A DNA stretch of 64,000 nt, from positions 2,356,001 to 2,420,000 of the forward strand of contig OZ004589.1 of assembly GCA_963924555.1 (NCBI GenBank). Reading direction: 5' to 3'. The stretch comes from Crambe crambe. Lineage: Eukaryota > Porifera > Demospongiae > Poecilosclerida > Crambeidae. Made by a program: the position numbers and the translations under genes. Each line of letters begins with the position of its first letter. The first letter of the stretch is position 1. The notes beneath the pieces were generated by a model. The model made no database searches. It was not told the origin of the DNA and saw only the letters and a program-made list of their open reading frames with translations. Below are positions 23,801 to 36,500 of the stretch, in pieces.

Positions 23801-26800
23801 CGAGAGTTCATAGACATAGCTACATATGTACACATATATACATTGGAGGCAACAGGGGGTAGTTTCCCCTCCAAAACTCAGTCTTGTATCCCTAAAAGAC
23901 ATGCAACTTACTTCATACATAAGACTATCTTCTTAATGCATAATAGCTACTTGCATGCATCTATGCTACGTAGCTATAGCATAATCTTATAAACTCACTC
24001 TATAGCAGTATGTGACAGCATCTTGACTGACAGTTTCTTTAGGGCTTCCTTCAGTTCGTTCTCATCTGGTGAGGGGAAGAAATAAGCACCATCCATCTCA
24101 GAAGACTTGATAGTATTCTAGAGCAAGCAATTGAAGCCAATAGAGCAGTGGACATGACTTTTTAGTAACAAAATTACCATATCACGTGAATTAATACAAC
24201 CATATCATGTGAAATTGTGACCAATAGTTGTGATATCAATATACTTATAATATACATGCATGATCAATGACTTCCATAAACTGTTATACATATAAGGTGT
24301 GTTCAGATCAATAGAAAGGAAACCAGCCTACTCACTATGTTGTAGCATTAATGGGTCCTAATTTAACCACAAAAAATGTTGGTTTACTTCCACCCACGCA
24401 ACTGCCTGTGGTTATGTTACAAAAACATGTTATGCTCAATGATGCCAGTTATTGCATAATTGTTGTCAGTATTGGTTACTTACACCATCAGACTCCCGCT
24501 GAGTGTTTGGTTCTTCAATAACAGCTGGAGATGCTCTTTCAGCACAGCTTTCTGTTCTTGTTATGGTTACTTCTCTTCCAAATTGACTGGAAAAGGATCC
24601 CTCTCTTGTTATAGACTGGCTTCGTAATAACTTTTCAAATGCTTCATCTTTTGCGTTCATGTTTACACCAACAGAGAATTGATTGAGTCTATGTTTCACA
24701 TGATGCATTAGTGATCTTGAAGATTTACTTCTTTGGAGTGGTGGATTAGAAACAGGTGTTTCATATTCGCTTGGTCTTCTCTTTAATAACACAGCTGGAG
24801 CAGGAATAGGATACAAACTTGGATACCTTCTGAAAGAATTAGATGGTAGTTCATAGTCATGGGCTTTTATGGAAACTAATGGAGTCGGATTTGATGTTAC
24901 GCTGTTCATTTTATCACTGGTCTTACTCTCATTTTGTGCTGATGGGAACAATGAGAATTCTGCATAGTGTCGGATTCTGAACGGCTTGTTTTGAGGTTTA
25001 CCATTGTGAAGCAGATCGTTATTGGATGATAATTCGCAGACCGAAGAGTTTCTTCTCTGCAGCTGAGGGGGAGGAGGGAGTGGAGAGAAATCATCCAGTG
25101 AAGGCATGCTCAAACGCTTCCAGTCAATGGATATCGGTTGTTCATAACTACCAGCTCTCTTTGGTCTGAAGGGTACTTCCCTGTCTCGTGGCTCATCATA
25201 ATCATGTTCCCACACAAAGTTACTTCGTTTGATCTTGCCTTCAGGGAAAATTTTGTCCTTTTGTTCTTCATTATGCTTGCATTGTGAAGAATTTTTATAC
25301 ATTCTGGGCAGAGTTAATATTTTATGGGTCTGTGATACCTCGTTGTGAATGAGTTGGAATGGTGATGGATTCTGTTGTATGTTTTTCAATTCTATCTCAT
25401 TCACTGTCTTTGATGGTGCTTGGTTTCTTGCTACGTTAGTCTTGATGGCAGCTGGGCCGCTGTTTGACTCAGTATATGGTGAATTCCATACAATATTATC
25501 TGCAGTAAATCCAAAACAAAATGATACACCCATGCAGGGGATAGGTTACCATGTAGTCTAAATAACAATAGCTAAATGCTATTGTTTGACAATTTTCTGG
25601 CTATATTATTACTGTTGTCATGCTAAAATTAAGACAGTATAGTCTTTCTCTCAACAAGCAATCCTTTTTTATGTACGTAAGCTCAAAGTAATCAACTTCA
25701 TATTATATATTATCAGAAACCTTGACTTAGGGAATTAACACTGAAAGTATCTCACGTTAGAGACGATACATTTTGATTAGTCTACATTATAGCTAATTAG
25801 AATTTGTTCAGATATGCAGTGTTCCATTATACAATACTGACTTCAAAGACTTATTAAACCACTTAATTATCCTAGTCCTACAACATTAATTACATCAATT
25901 TTAACTCCTTATAGCTGTGTACATTTATGCAGGCGACTATGCAGGCTTTATATTGAAGCACATACGTAGGAGGTCTTACACTAGGACATGATTGCTGTAC
26001 CATAAATTGGCAACGACATTAATTAGTCTAAGAATTGTTTGGATTTTTTATTCATGCACAAATGACAGGTGGATTTGTAGACAGTCACGAATACTGGTGG
26101 GCAAAGTAATAATGATAAAGTTTGAGAACCAGACATAGCAGAGAATTAAGGTCCAACAAAGAGGTGTGATGCAATATAATAGTAGTGTTATGGGCACACT
26201 CAGTCTCTAAAACCAAATAAAGACTCCTTATGGTTTCCCTAAGCCATTATACATACTTTGCTGTGACATTGATGTTATACAAGACAATTTAGTCAAAGAA
26301 ACACATCACTCCAATTATAAGGGTATTTTTTTTTCTAAAGGTTACTTCTGATAGAAAACACTCCTACTAGCTATAGGCCATTTAACATGTCAAAAGGTAA
26401 AATATAGAGCTCATATAGTCTTCTGATAGAAAACACTCCTACTAGCTATAGGCCATTTAACATGTCAAAAGGTAAAATATATAGAGCTCATATAAATATA
26501 GTCTTCTGATATATACGTAATAGGGACATTACAATAACCTCCTGTTTAGAAAAGGTCATTTCATAAGGTTATATAGAGCTCTATCCCACCATTATATATA
26601 ACCTCTTTCAAATGGGTCCTCCCTAAAAGTCTGAATAGCCCCACTCATGCAGGAATGTCTGTACAGTCTGAGGGCATGTAGCTACATGTAAAAGAAGGTA
26701 AGACCCCAGAGCATGAGGAAAAGGATTAAAGTTGGTAGTTCAGAGGTGGAGGAAGATCATTTTAATTTGGGGGGGGGGGGGGGGGGGGGCACTTAATTGA

Positions 26801-29800
26801 CTGATGTGTATAAGTGTGAAGAAAACATTCTTATCACAACAATTACAAGCTAGCATGCAAGATATATAATATATGTAGCTAGTTATTATTAGTAACAAAT
26901 TTTTATTTATTTTTTTTTTTTTGGGGGGGGGGGGCACATATAGCTATTGTGAAACATTTTTGGGGGGCACATGCCCAGTGGTTCCTCTGCCTCTGTAGTT
27001 AATTATTTATTGTGCTAGTAAAATGAATACCATTGCTCCCAGCAGTGGATTCCATGGAGATGGTGATTGCATTGGGGTTATTCTCTGTTGATATCTCATT
27101 CATTGGGATACTTGTTATACCCTCTTCAGAGCTCTTCATGAAGTACGAAGGATTATCTGAAAAGGGGTAAGCATGCAAGCATTTACATGTTGTGACTTCA
27201 ATCTTGTAATGACAGTGAAATCTGTCACCTAGCAGCTGCATTTAGAGACTACCTCTCTTAAGAGACCATGGCCACGTATCATATAGACACCAAAGACTAA
27301 TTTTCCTAGCCCATAATGTTCGTGATCACTTAATACAGGTTTCATTGTATCTAAGAATTGTCTTACCCATTTCTAGGACAACATTTCCTCTTGAAGTCAT
27401 TTGGTCTACTATTGGTATTTTTCGACAGTGTTTCACATACATGGACAGGAGTACAATGCAGCTGGATAGAGTGGCAAAGATGACACTTACTGCAACTATT
27501 GCCAGAATCATTGATGCTGAGTGTTCCTCCATTGGGTATTCTGGAGTCTGATTGTATAAGCCAAGGGTGATAGTGGTCATCAGAGATGATGACAATGATG
27601 ATGATGCAGGTAAAAGAGCTTCTGTTCTAAACCCCCTGGTACTGAGTGGAGAAGTTTCAATTCCTAGAGATGATTGTATGGAAGCTGTTTCCAATGGTGT
27701 ATCATTTACACTGTAAGATACAGTTTCAGAATGAGAATTCTGTTCAAGTATTGCTGAAGTGCTTGCTTGCACTGGGATAGGAATGACAGTTGGAGTAGGG
27801 TATACAAAAATTGAGGACTGAGTAGCTTGGGTCAGAGTTGATGCAAAGCCAAGCTCAATGGAACTACTCAGGGCCGGCATATCTGTAGCTACTGTAGGTG
27901 CAAGTGGTGGCATTGTAACTTCAACTTCGAGTGATGAAAATAACAGAGATACTGTCATTGATTTAAGTGATGGAGTTGGTGATGGGAATATTTCAAACGA
28001 CATTTGTGGCACAATTGATGGATATGGTGATGCTGGTATCTCACTCGTCACTTCAGGCGTAATTGTGGTCTCGACTTCATTAAAACTTGAGGCTTCTGGA
28101 ATTAAGGCAGACTTAACATGCGAATCACTAAGAATGACAATGGAATTCAGGGTGGATGTAGGAGCTGGCAGAGTGTATTCCAATCCTAAAGGACTTGTGG
28201 AAACTATCGTGTCTCTGAATTCAGTGAGAGCTGATGGTGTGATTGTAGGCTCTTTTGACAGCTTTCTTGATCTTAAATCTGATTGTGATGACACATCAGG
28301 CAATGGAGTTGCATACTTAGGTTTAGGTGGAGTGTCAGTGAAAATTTTAGATTGAATGATTACTTGTGATGGTTTGATTGTACTCATGCCTCCTGATGAT
28401 GGAACTGATTGTGACTGGGTTGATGCATCTACACTTGGTCTGGCTTTGGCATCTAAATAGGACAGTGTGTCTAGTGTGCTGGTAGCCACGATGTGTGTTA
28501 TATCAGGCTGAGGAGCTATCATATAAGATGTTGGAGTGATTACAAACTCTGGAGTAGGTGTTGGCAACATCATGAATTGTGTTGTATGCACTATATAATT
28601 GTCACTTGCAACTGTTTTGAACATGGAGTCGGGATGTCTAAGTGAAACTGATTGTGATCCAGGTTCCACTGAATATGGACCGGATGAGCTGATCATTGTT
28701 TGCCTAACTTCTAATGAAGAGTCAGACTCAACATCATTAATTCCAACAGTACTGGATGCTTCAGGTGCTGATTGGAAGTTTTGTAAACTTGCCAAGTCAG
28801 TGGTAAATTCAGTCATGATGCTTTTCATGTGATCACTTTTCTTTGCTGTCTGAGAAGGGTCTGTAGGAACACCAGTTCCTGGAATCATAGGCATTAAAGA
28901 AGGCAAACTTGGTATTGAATTGGGCATTGTTGTAGGCAGTGAATGTGTTTTATTACTCGTAGTACTTGCTCCGTCTTGATCCAATGAGCTACCATTCATT
29001 GGTGGCAGTGTGGATATTCCTGTATTTGTATCTGGAGAATTGGTTGCTGAAAAGGGAATTATTTTTGCATGAATATTGAGAACAAGAGTATTCAAAAATA
29101 TCAAATCACGATCCAAATTCAATGGCTGCTCAAACTCGGAGGCATTTCGTTTATCTTGTGACAATCCAGGACCATCAGCATCTGTTCCTTCGCTTATGAC
29201 TGTGGGAAGGAATGTATTGCTAAGGTTACTTGGTATCTGAATGCCCAGTACATCCCCCTGTACTAAATAGAAATTATCCGTGGAATTCAGTGGCATTGAT
29301 GTACAGATGGTGGTGACACTGTTAGTCACAACAGAATCTTGGAATGTTACATGCACTCTCTTAATAATTTCCATCGATACATTGCTGGTAAATCGCCAGA
29401 TTTTTAGGATTACTCTGTGTCTGCCTTGAAGGATTGCAGAGGAGGGGTGGCAAAACGTAATGCCAGTGATTTTACCATTGCAAGTGGCAGGGTGGGCAGT
29501 ATCCAGGTACTGTCCCGACATTGGTGTTCCTAGATCACCTTCAATGAAAGAAGTCCTTCCGATCCCACAAGTTTCAGTATTGATAATCAACAGGCAATAC
29601 ACTGCACCAGATACAAAATTAATATATGTGGTAGAAATGTGGCCGAGTTAGGGCTGAATTAGAAATAGGCAGTCTAACCATGATGGAATGCAGGCATGTT
29701 TGGGAAAATTAATGGTTGATTTAGATCGAGCTAATCAAAATGGGATTTCCACCTGGGACTTGTCAAGATATCTTCTAGATTTTGTTTATGCTTGCTATCA

Positions 29801-29934
29801 TGCTTCATGTAGACATGCACCAGATTAAGCTTCACTGAGAGCATATCCAGCTACATAGCTATCGAGTGTATGGGATGGATCAGGAATCTTTGCTTACATG
29901 CTAGTTGTATAATCATGATAGGTTGATCCATCAT
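20804..29934 (-). CDS. RTK-B: receptor tyrosine pseudokinase (1579 aa)
   Basis: Ten exons with agreeing phases: 29934-29898 (signal), 29601-27367, 27156-27031, 25499-24484, 24117-23999, 23545-23311, 23252-23182, 22782-22638, 21885-21679, 21352-20804; 4740 nt. A hydrophobic N-terminus (IMIIQLALYCLLII) is followed by a four-Cys module (YLDTAHPATCNGKITGITFC, LKIWRFT, VQGDVLGIQI), a long Ser/Thr/Pro stalk likely to be O-glycosylated, a TM segment near residues 709-734 (SMILAIVAVSVIFATLSSCI) and a juxtamembrane region with YDEP, YEQP, YELP and YETP. The kinase fold is clear ([20 protein letters not shown]), but the glycine loop reads DRSSLTKEQVQHGIW, HRD is VHRGLCASN (Gly near 1313) and DFG is VGGFGKSR (Gly near 1331). 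The VTIK lysine (near 1212) is kept. The tail ends NPYDYEDIVDF. The last two kinase exons of RTK-E/F are fused here. Likely a catalytically dead docking receptor. The signal exon is the least certain part. Confidence 0.82.
26344..26518. repeat. tandem duplication of about 85 bp in an RTK-B intron
   Basis: The block starting cttctgatagaaaacactcc is present twice in tandem, with a partial third copy (gtcttctgatat). RTK-A has one related copy. It lies between exons 3 and 4. Confidence 0.6.
26741..26995. mobile_element. 255-bp miniature element with CAGAGG ends and poly-G, RTK-B specific
   Basis: It begins CAGAGGTGGAGGAA and ends TTCCTCTGCCTCTG, which are inverted repeats with two mismatches. 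TAGTT flanks it at 26736-26740 and 26996-27000. The RTK-A counterpart (about 11462-11475) reads straight across, an empty site. Long G runs lie just inside both ends (from 26770 and from 26923). It sits about 35 bp beyond the donor of exon 3. Non-autonomous; superfamily not assigned. Confidence 0.75.
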
Positions 29935-30530
29935 AGCTTAACGATATCTGATAGCTGTTGTGGCTCCAATACAAAGGTGATACTTCTGCCTTCTTGCCAC
30001 CATGCACTCTGAAATACAATAAAGGAAGCATGAAACTGAGAGTAAAACTTAATAGGCAGCTAGTTCAGTTACAATATGCAGCTAGCTCTGCTCTAGTACA
30101 ATGATATAATATTATCTATCATCCTTCTGGCATCATTACTGCATACAAAATACTTATCAAATGACTGCTATTTTTACACCTATCATTGATATCAGGTAGC
30201 CCTAATGACGATGATGTCATTGCTGAACTAGCTGGGTCAACAGTTCTAGCTCTATAACTAGGTTCAAAGCATACCTATTGCTTACATCCAACTTCTCTCG
30301 CTGTTGTCTCGATATCAAGTTTACTTTTTCCTGCGCGAAAAATATTATATAATAGTACGCGCGAGCATGCGCATTAATTATCGTTCATCATGATCATTGT
30401 TTGATAATTGGTATTGTAGTAAATCGGATGCAACTAGTTGCCATGTGATACAGCAATAAAAAGAGACTAGATTATTTGTTATCATGATATTTAAAATGTC
30501 CTTATAATTAGCTATTGCTATTAGCTAATG
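29935..30530. other. intergenic spacer between RTK-B and RTK-E
   Basis: About 600 bp between the proposed RTK-B start and the RTK-E stop. It presumably holds the RTK-B promoter. I see no conserved site that I can name and no exon. Confidence 0.5.
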
Positions 30531-33500
30531 TTATTGATTTTCTTGGCTATGATCAGAATCAGTATCCATGTACTCGTAGTCAGGATCATGTTTATCACTA
30601 GCATCAAGAATATATGAGGTTTGGAGTTCAGAGTACATTTTTGAACCTGCCACTAATGGGGAGCCCAGGAGGCAAGCTTGAGAGTGGGAGGAGGTATCAG
30701 CCAATGGGATGTGCAGGACCTTTTTGGGATCCTCCAGGAGGGAGGTGAGGATTGCCTGGTATTTGGGACGAGCTGAGGACACCGGATTCCTAAGATAGTG
30801 AACAGAAACGACACATGTCAGCACTATGATCAAAGACATTGTTATATAGCTAGCTACAAGCTTTCATGCTAGCTACTACTACGTAGCTACATAATCATGT
30901 GAATGTACGTAGCTATTCTTGGCGGCTGCAAAATTGCCTCTGGTGACTGGTCAATCCATGGACCCAGCTAGCTACGTACACATCGAATGATAAGCAAGTT
31001 AAGCAAGTTATGAGAATTCTGCATGTATATCCTTAAAAGTGTTCAATATTAAATTTTATAGCCTGAGGACCCAGGTGCTAAGACATAATGATCTTTACAG
31101 TGGATGATGTATGGAACTGTTGGTATAGATTGTCATACTTATTTGACACTGTTTAGTCAATGACTGTTCTAACAGCTGTGATGATGAACAGCTGTGACCA
31201 TGTAAACAGATTACTTCCAATTTGGCAGCATCCAAAATATTTTGTTAAATACTATTTAATAATCAGTAGCTATAGATCATTCTTTGATGTCAATTTTTAC
31301 CAAATAAGATCAATAGCTAACTGATCAAAACTGGATCCAGTAATTCCAAAAAGAAGGGGGGAGGGGCACTGTGGCAAGGGGGGTTATACAAAGGAAAGGG
31401 AATGAGTCACCTCCTGCACAAATAACAGTGTGGCAGTGTACCATTATTAGGGTGAAACAAGGGGGATGAGGACACATCAAAAATAACTGTTGAGTCTGTC
31501 TTATGCTGGAAAGGATACATCCCCCCTCCCCCCCAATAAGGCACTCTCACTCTCATATACATATTCATCTGGTTGTATAGAAATGTTTACAAAAGGTCAC
31601 ACTACTAACCAAGTATTGGCTCAATAGTGTTCTGCCCTATTGATGTCAAAGTTACTACGGCAAATAATATGGTTTTAGCTACTTAACTGACCAACATTGG
31701 ATCATCAATCTGTAGATTTCTTTTGGACATCCTGGAGGTGGTGGCAAGCGGTACCCTGAATTGATCTTTATGATTGCCTGTACAATGAAATGTGTATAAT
31801 TTTTGTGCTCAGTGTTAATGACATTCATGTTTCTGGTCAGGATTTTTCCTCACAACTAGCTATTATCCATTATCCATATCAAAAATGTCCATCACAAGTA
31901 CAAGCACTGCTCAGCTTAATTAATGTAATAATGGCTTTTGCAATATAGGTCTGCTAACTAGCTACTTTGATGATCTTTACCATAGTCAAGAATGAAACTT
32001 CAAAAAACAAAACAAAAAAAAAAACAGCTAGAGGACACCATTTGAACCAGCATTTGTCTCTAGCTATATAGTAATTATCTCTGAATAAAGGATGTCAATG
32101 GGACCAGATATTTTGTGCTCTCAGTCTGTAGCTTGAGAGGTTGTCCTTTCTTGGAGGTAAAGTCATCTCTTGTGCATTTTGTCTAGGATTTAGGATCTTT
32201 AATGTGTTCCAGATATTGAACTGTACTACTTGATCTAGCTCTATAGCTAAATGGCATCAAGCTAGTTATAAATAATCTCATGATGAAATGAAGGAGTATA
32301 GCTATAATGCTTATTATGACCATTTAAAGGGGGAAAAAACTATGATTGTTACCTCATTATTTTTGATTCCCTTGAATGGCTGTGCTCCTAAACTCCACAC
32401 TTCATAGAGGAGACAGCCATAGCTCCACACATCGCTGGCAGTGGAGTATTTCTTCAGACTAATGGCTTCAGGTGCCATCCATTTCAAAGGGACCTTCCCA
32501 TCGCTTCCCAAGTAGTAACCATTCCCACTCATATTTCTTGCCAGTCCGAAGTCTCCTATCTGTAGTAGATAGATTTGTCAAAAACATTCCCCCTCAGGCT
32601 CATGGCCTTTCTATAGCTAGTATGCTCTCCTTTTGCATCCTACATAATCTTGATGTAGGTCTTAGAAAAAGTGACCACTTGGAGCAAAAAATTAATGAGT
32701 TTTTGAGATATTGATTATTTAGAATGAAATTGGAATCAAATTTTGGTTCCAGTAAGTTTAACCAAAGCTTTATAATTATGCATAACTTGTAAACTTTAAT
32801 AACCTTTAGCATTTTGTGGGAGGTGGTGGTCCCTTTTAGTACAATCACATAATTATGCAGGGGTATGTATACTCTTTGTCAGTAGTTTTTACCTTGCATG
32901 TTTTGTCCTGTGAGATGAGAATATTCCTAGCAGCCAAGTCTCTGTGCACGAGTCCTTTGCCTGCAAGGTAGTGCATCCCAAGTGCCACTTGTTGCGAAAA
33001 ACTCAAGAGAAGATTAGGAACATCTGAGTCAATAGGTTGTCCTTTCCTGTATTGATTCGTTCACATGCAGTCTTAAAAGTGCTGCTACAGTATAACTGAT
33101 TACCATGTGATTTTCTTTAGTTTTTTTGGTTTTATATTAACTCACTGTGGTTTGAGATTAAGAAGATATTTCTTTAAGTCTCCTTTAGGCATGTACTCCA
33201 TGACAAGTATTAGCTGTTATTAAAATAAATAAACTAAAATAATAAATCCATTGAGGAGGGTCTGGCCCACTCCACTCTTTTTCAACCACAACATTTATAC
33301 GTACAAGGTATGTACTGGCTATTGGCATGCACGAAAACAGCTGCCACTCCCCCTCCTTAAAAGTAGTTATCTTTAATGTTGCTATATGTACATGGCTGTG
33401 TTTTTGATAGGCATGTGGTACATAGCTAATAGTAGTGGTACATATATTAATTTTCCTTCCACTCCCTCAGTCAGACTTACTGGGTCCCCACGAGAGACTA

Positions 33501-36500
33501 TGCCATAAAGCTGAACAATGTTGGGATGAGTAAATTGACCCATGATAATGGCCTCCTGTAGCAATTTGATCTTATCCTCAGCACTGCTGTCGCTGGAGAT
33601 GGTTTTTAGAGCAACATCCAACATTGTGTCTTTCTTGATACTCTTCCATGTTCCCCTGTCCACTTTCCCAAAATGGCCTGATCCAATCACCCCAGTGATC
33701 CTGAGGTAAGTATTATTATTAGCCTAAGTGATACAGTAGCCTACGTATACCCAGGCCTATTGTTAAGTAGAAACTATGTTTTTCCTCACGTTATGGTCTG
33801 CCTGGGAATGACTTTGATTTTCTGCTGCGATAGAACCACATAGATTTCATCTTCTCTTGAAGGTGGAGCCTTATACGGACTGTCTTCTCCAAGTGGAGTT
33901 GTAGTGGCCTGTAGTTAAGAATGTTTTCATCATAATTAGTGCAAAGGTGCAAGGTTTATCCTTAAAAAAACTGTATGCATAATATGCAAGAATTGCTGAG
34001 AGTTAATTGAACTCCTTTCAACATTATTCATCTCATTATAATGTGTTCCTCTCCTCATTACAATTTCTGGCATACAAATCATAGACTTTGTATTATTACA
34101 GGATAACATGATAACTCTACACTTCAATAGACAAAAATAGCTTTGATGATGTGCAGGCGTGTCATGAATAAAAATTAAGGCCATGTAGGGTTAGTCTGTA
34201 CTTTTACCTATAGCAATTTCTGTGAATAAACATCAAAAATAATTATGCTGCCTTCTATAATAATCCCTACATCACTGCCTCCCATCAAGCTGCTTTGATT
34301 GTTTATGTCAGTGTAAAAGTGTTCTGCTTGGTTTAGGGGATTATTATTGAATGCAGCATAATTTTGATATTTGTTCACAGAAACTGCTAAACTCTCAAAT
34401 CGACAAAAATAACTTTGATGTGCAGGCGTGCCATATCAGATACGTATGCATTTCCAGTGGAGCTATACCTGTTCTAGCAGAGAACGATATTGAACTGAAT
34501 CATATCCAAATGTGTCTTGATATTCCTCTGGTCCAACACAATCCTAAAAACAAAGCAAAAACAAACAAACAAACAAAAAAAACATTCACACAAGAGCATC
34601 CTGAAACAAATACTTTCATAAAAATGTTTCAAGTCTTTAGTTGAGTATCACACTTCCATATTAATGACACAGTTGTTAAAAGATTTGAAATCTTGGCTGC
34701 AACTCGGCAAATATTGACTCCACACTGTGTCCAGTGATTAGAGCAGCTACAACAGCTAACTAGCCACGAGCACACCCATGTTTTAGGAAAAAACTTTGAC
34801 CAATAATTAGCTATGACATAAAAGGCCTAACCCACACACACGCACACATGACCATGAATCATGCTGATTGTGGAGGGACAGCCTCCACGTGAGGTGACCC
34901 ATGGCGGTACGATGTAGGGGAATGTACATGTGTATGTATATAATTTTGTATCACCCTGTGTAATGAATGTATGTATCTATGTATGTACGTAATTCTGTAA
35001 TCACCACATGCCCTTTATGTTCGTGTAATTCTGTATCATCTTGTGTATGTGTTAATCCTTGTTCCTGCATGTTCTAATCATTATTGTGTCACCTCTCATC
35101 AATGTCTTATGTGTGTATGAATATGTTGTATGTGTTGACGAACTCAGGTTCCAGAACCTTCCATGGCTGTTCTATTTATAGTGTGTGTGTTACTATGTTT
35201 AGTTTGACGAGGTGAAGGGTATAAAAGTATCCACCTCAATTCTGTTAAGTGATTTTTGTCTTACTCAAGTGAATAATAATTTAATACTTATCTATTCCTG
35301 ATCCTGCGCTGGGTAAAACTAGCTGGGGCCATAGACAGAATCCTGGTGGCAGCAACCCTCTTACGTGGCGGCAACTGACGGAGCTTAAACCCTCCAGCTC
35401 ATCCCCCCACAACTGGTGGCAGCGGTTCCAGCTACAACAGCTCAATTCTCTCGCAGCCATCGGAACACGCTAAAATTCGGAACTTCCTTGTATGGACAGG
35501 AACCTTCGTTCGAGACAGAAGAGAGGACAATTCGACGAGCCGTTAACGAACTCTGAGGAGCGCACTGAAACACCTTCTAGCGGAGCTATGGAAGCTTTTT
35601 TGGAGGCTCAAACAAGATTTCTAGAGCAGCAGCGTCAATTCGCTGCAGAAGAAGAAGCTCGGAAAAAGGAAATACACGCAGCACAACTGCAGGAGTTGGA
35701 GGAAAAGAACAGAACACGTAGGCTACAAGAAGAACGCAGTGAAGAAGAAAGAAGGAAACGGGAAGAAAGTGAGAAAATGAAGCAAAAATTGAGACAGGCG
35801 GACCATCTAGAAAAGTGGAATGACGGAGACCAAGTGGATGCCTATCTTACGAAGTTCGAAACCATCATGAAGGAATGTGATATCCCCAAGGAACAGTGGA
35901 AAGGACGACTAATCAACTGCTTGACCGGAAAAGCCCTATCTGCATACAGATCTGTGACCGAGACAGGAAGTGATGAGAACTACGACAATATGAAAGACAA
36001 ACTTTTAGAGGCCATGGGCCTTGGACTTGAACAAACCCGAAGAAGATTCTGGAACCCTACCAAGAAGTTCACCGACTCATCAATGGACATTCTACGACAG
36101 CTGGATTCCTGCTACTCAAGGATGACCAGAGAATGTACATCCCCTACTGACATACGCCAGGAGATACTCATTGGAAGGCTGCTCTCCCTCTACCCAACCG
36201 ACATAGCTGACTATGTGTACGTCCGATCTCCCACCACCCCTCACCAGGCTGCCTTCTTCGTGCAGAACTACCTCGACAGTCACCCTTGGAGGAAGAAGAA
36301 CTCAGAGCATTTCCATCCAAAGGAGGTGAGTGGCTTTGGGGGTGGTACCAGTGGCGGTGGAGGGGACCCTAGGTATAGCACTAGTGGTAAAAAAGGGCAC
36401 TTTAGTAAAGAAAAGGACTATAGACAGGGTAAAGATGACGGGAAAGGGAAAGACGAGCGAACCTACAAAAAGGATCTCTCAGACAAGATTGTCGTTTGTT

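Noticed and set aside
27858..28832. Plus-strand ORFs antisense to the RTK-B ectodomain
   Set aside because: Shadows of the long Ser/Thr-rich minus-strand exon, which has a coherent signal-module-TM structure.
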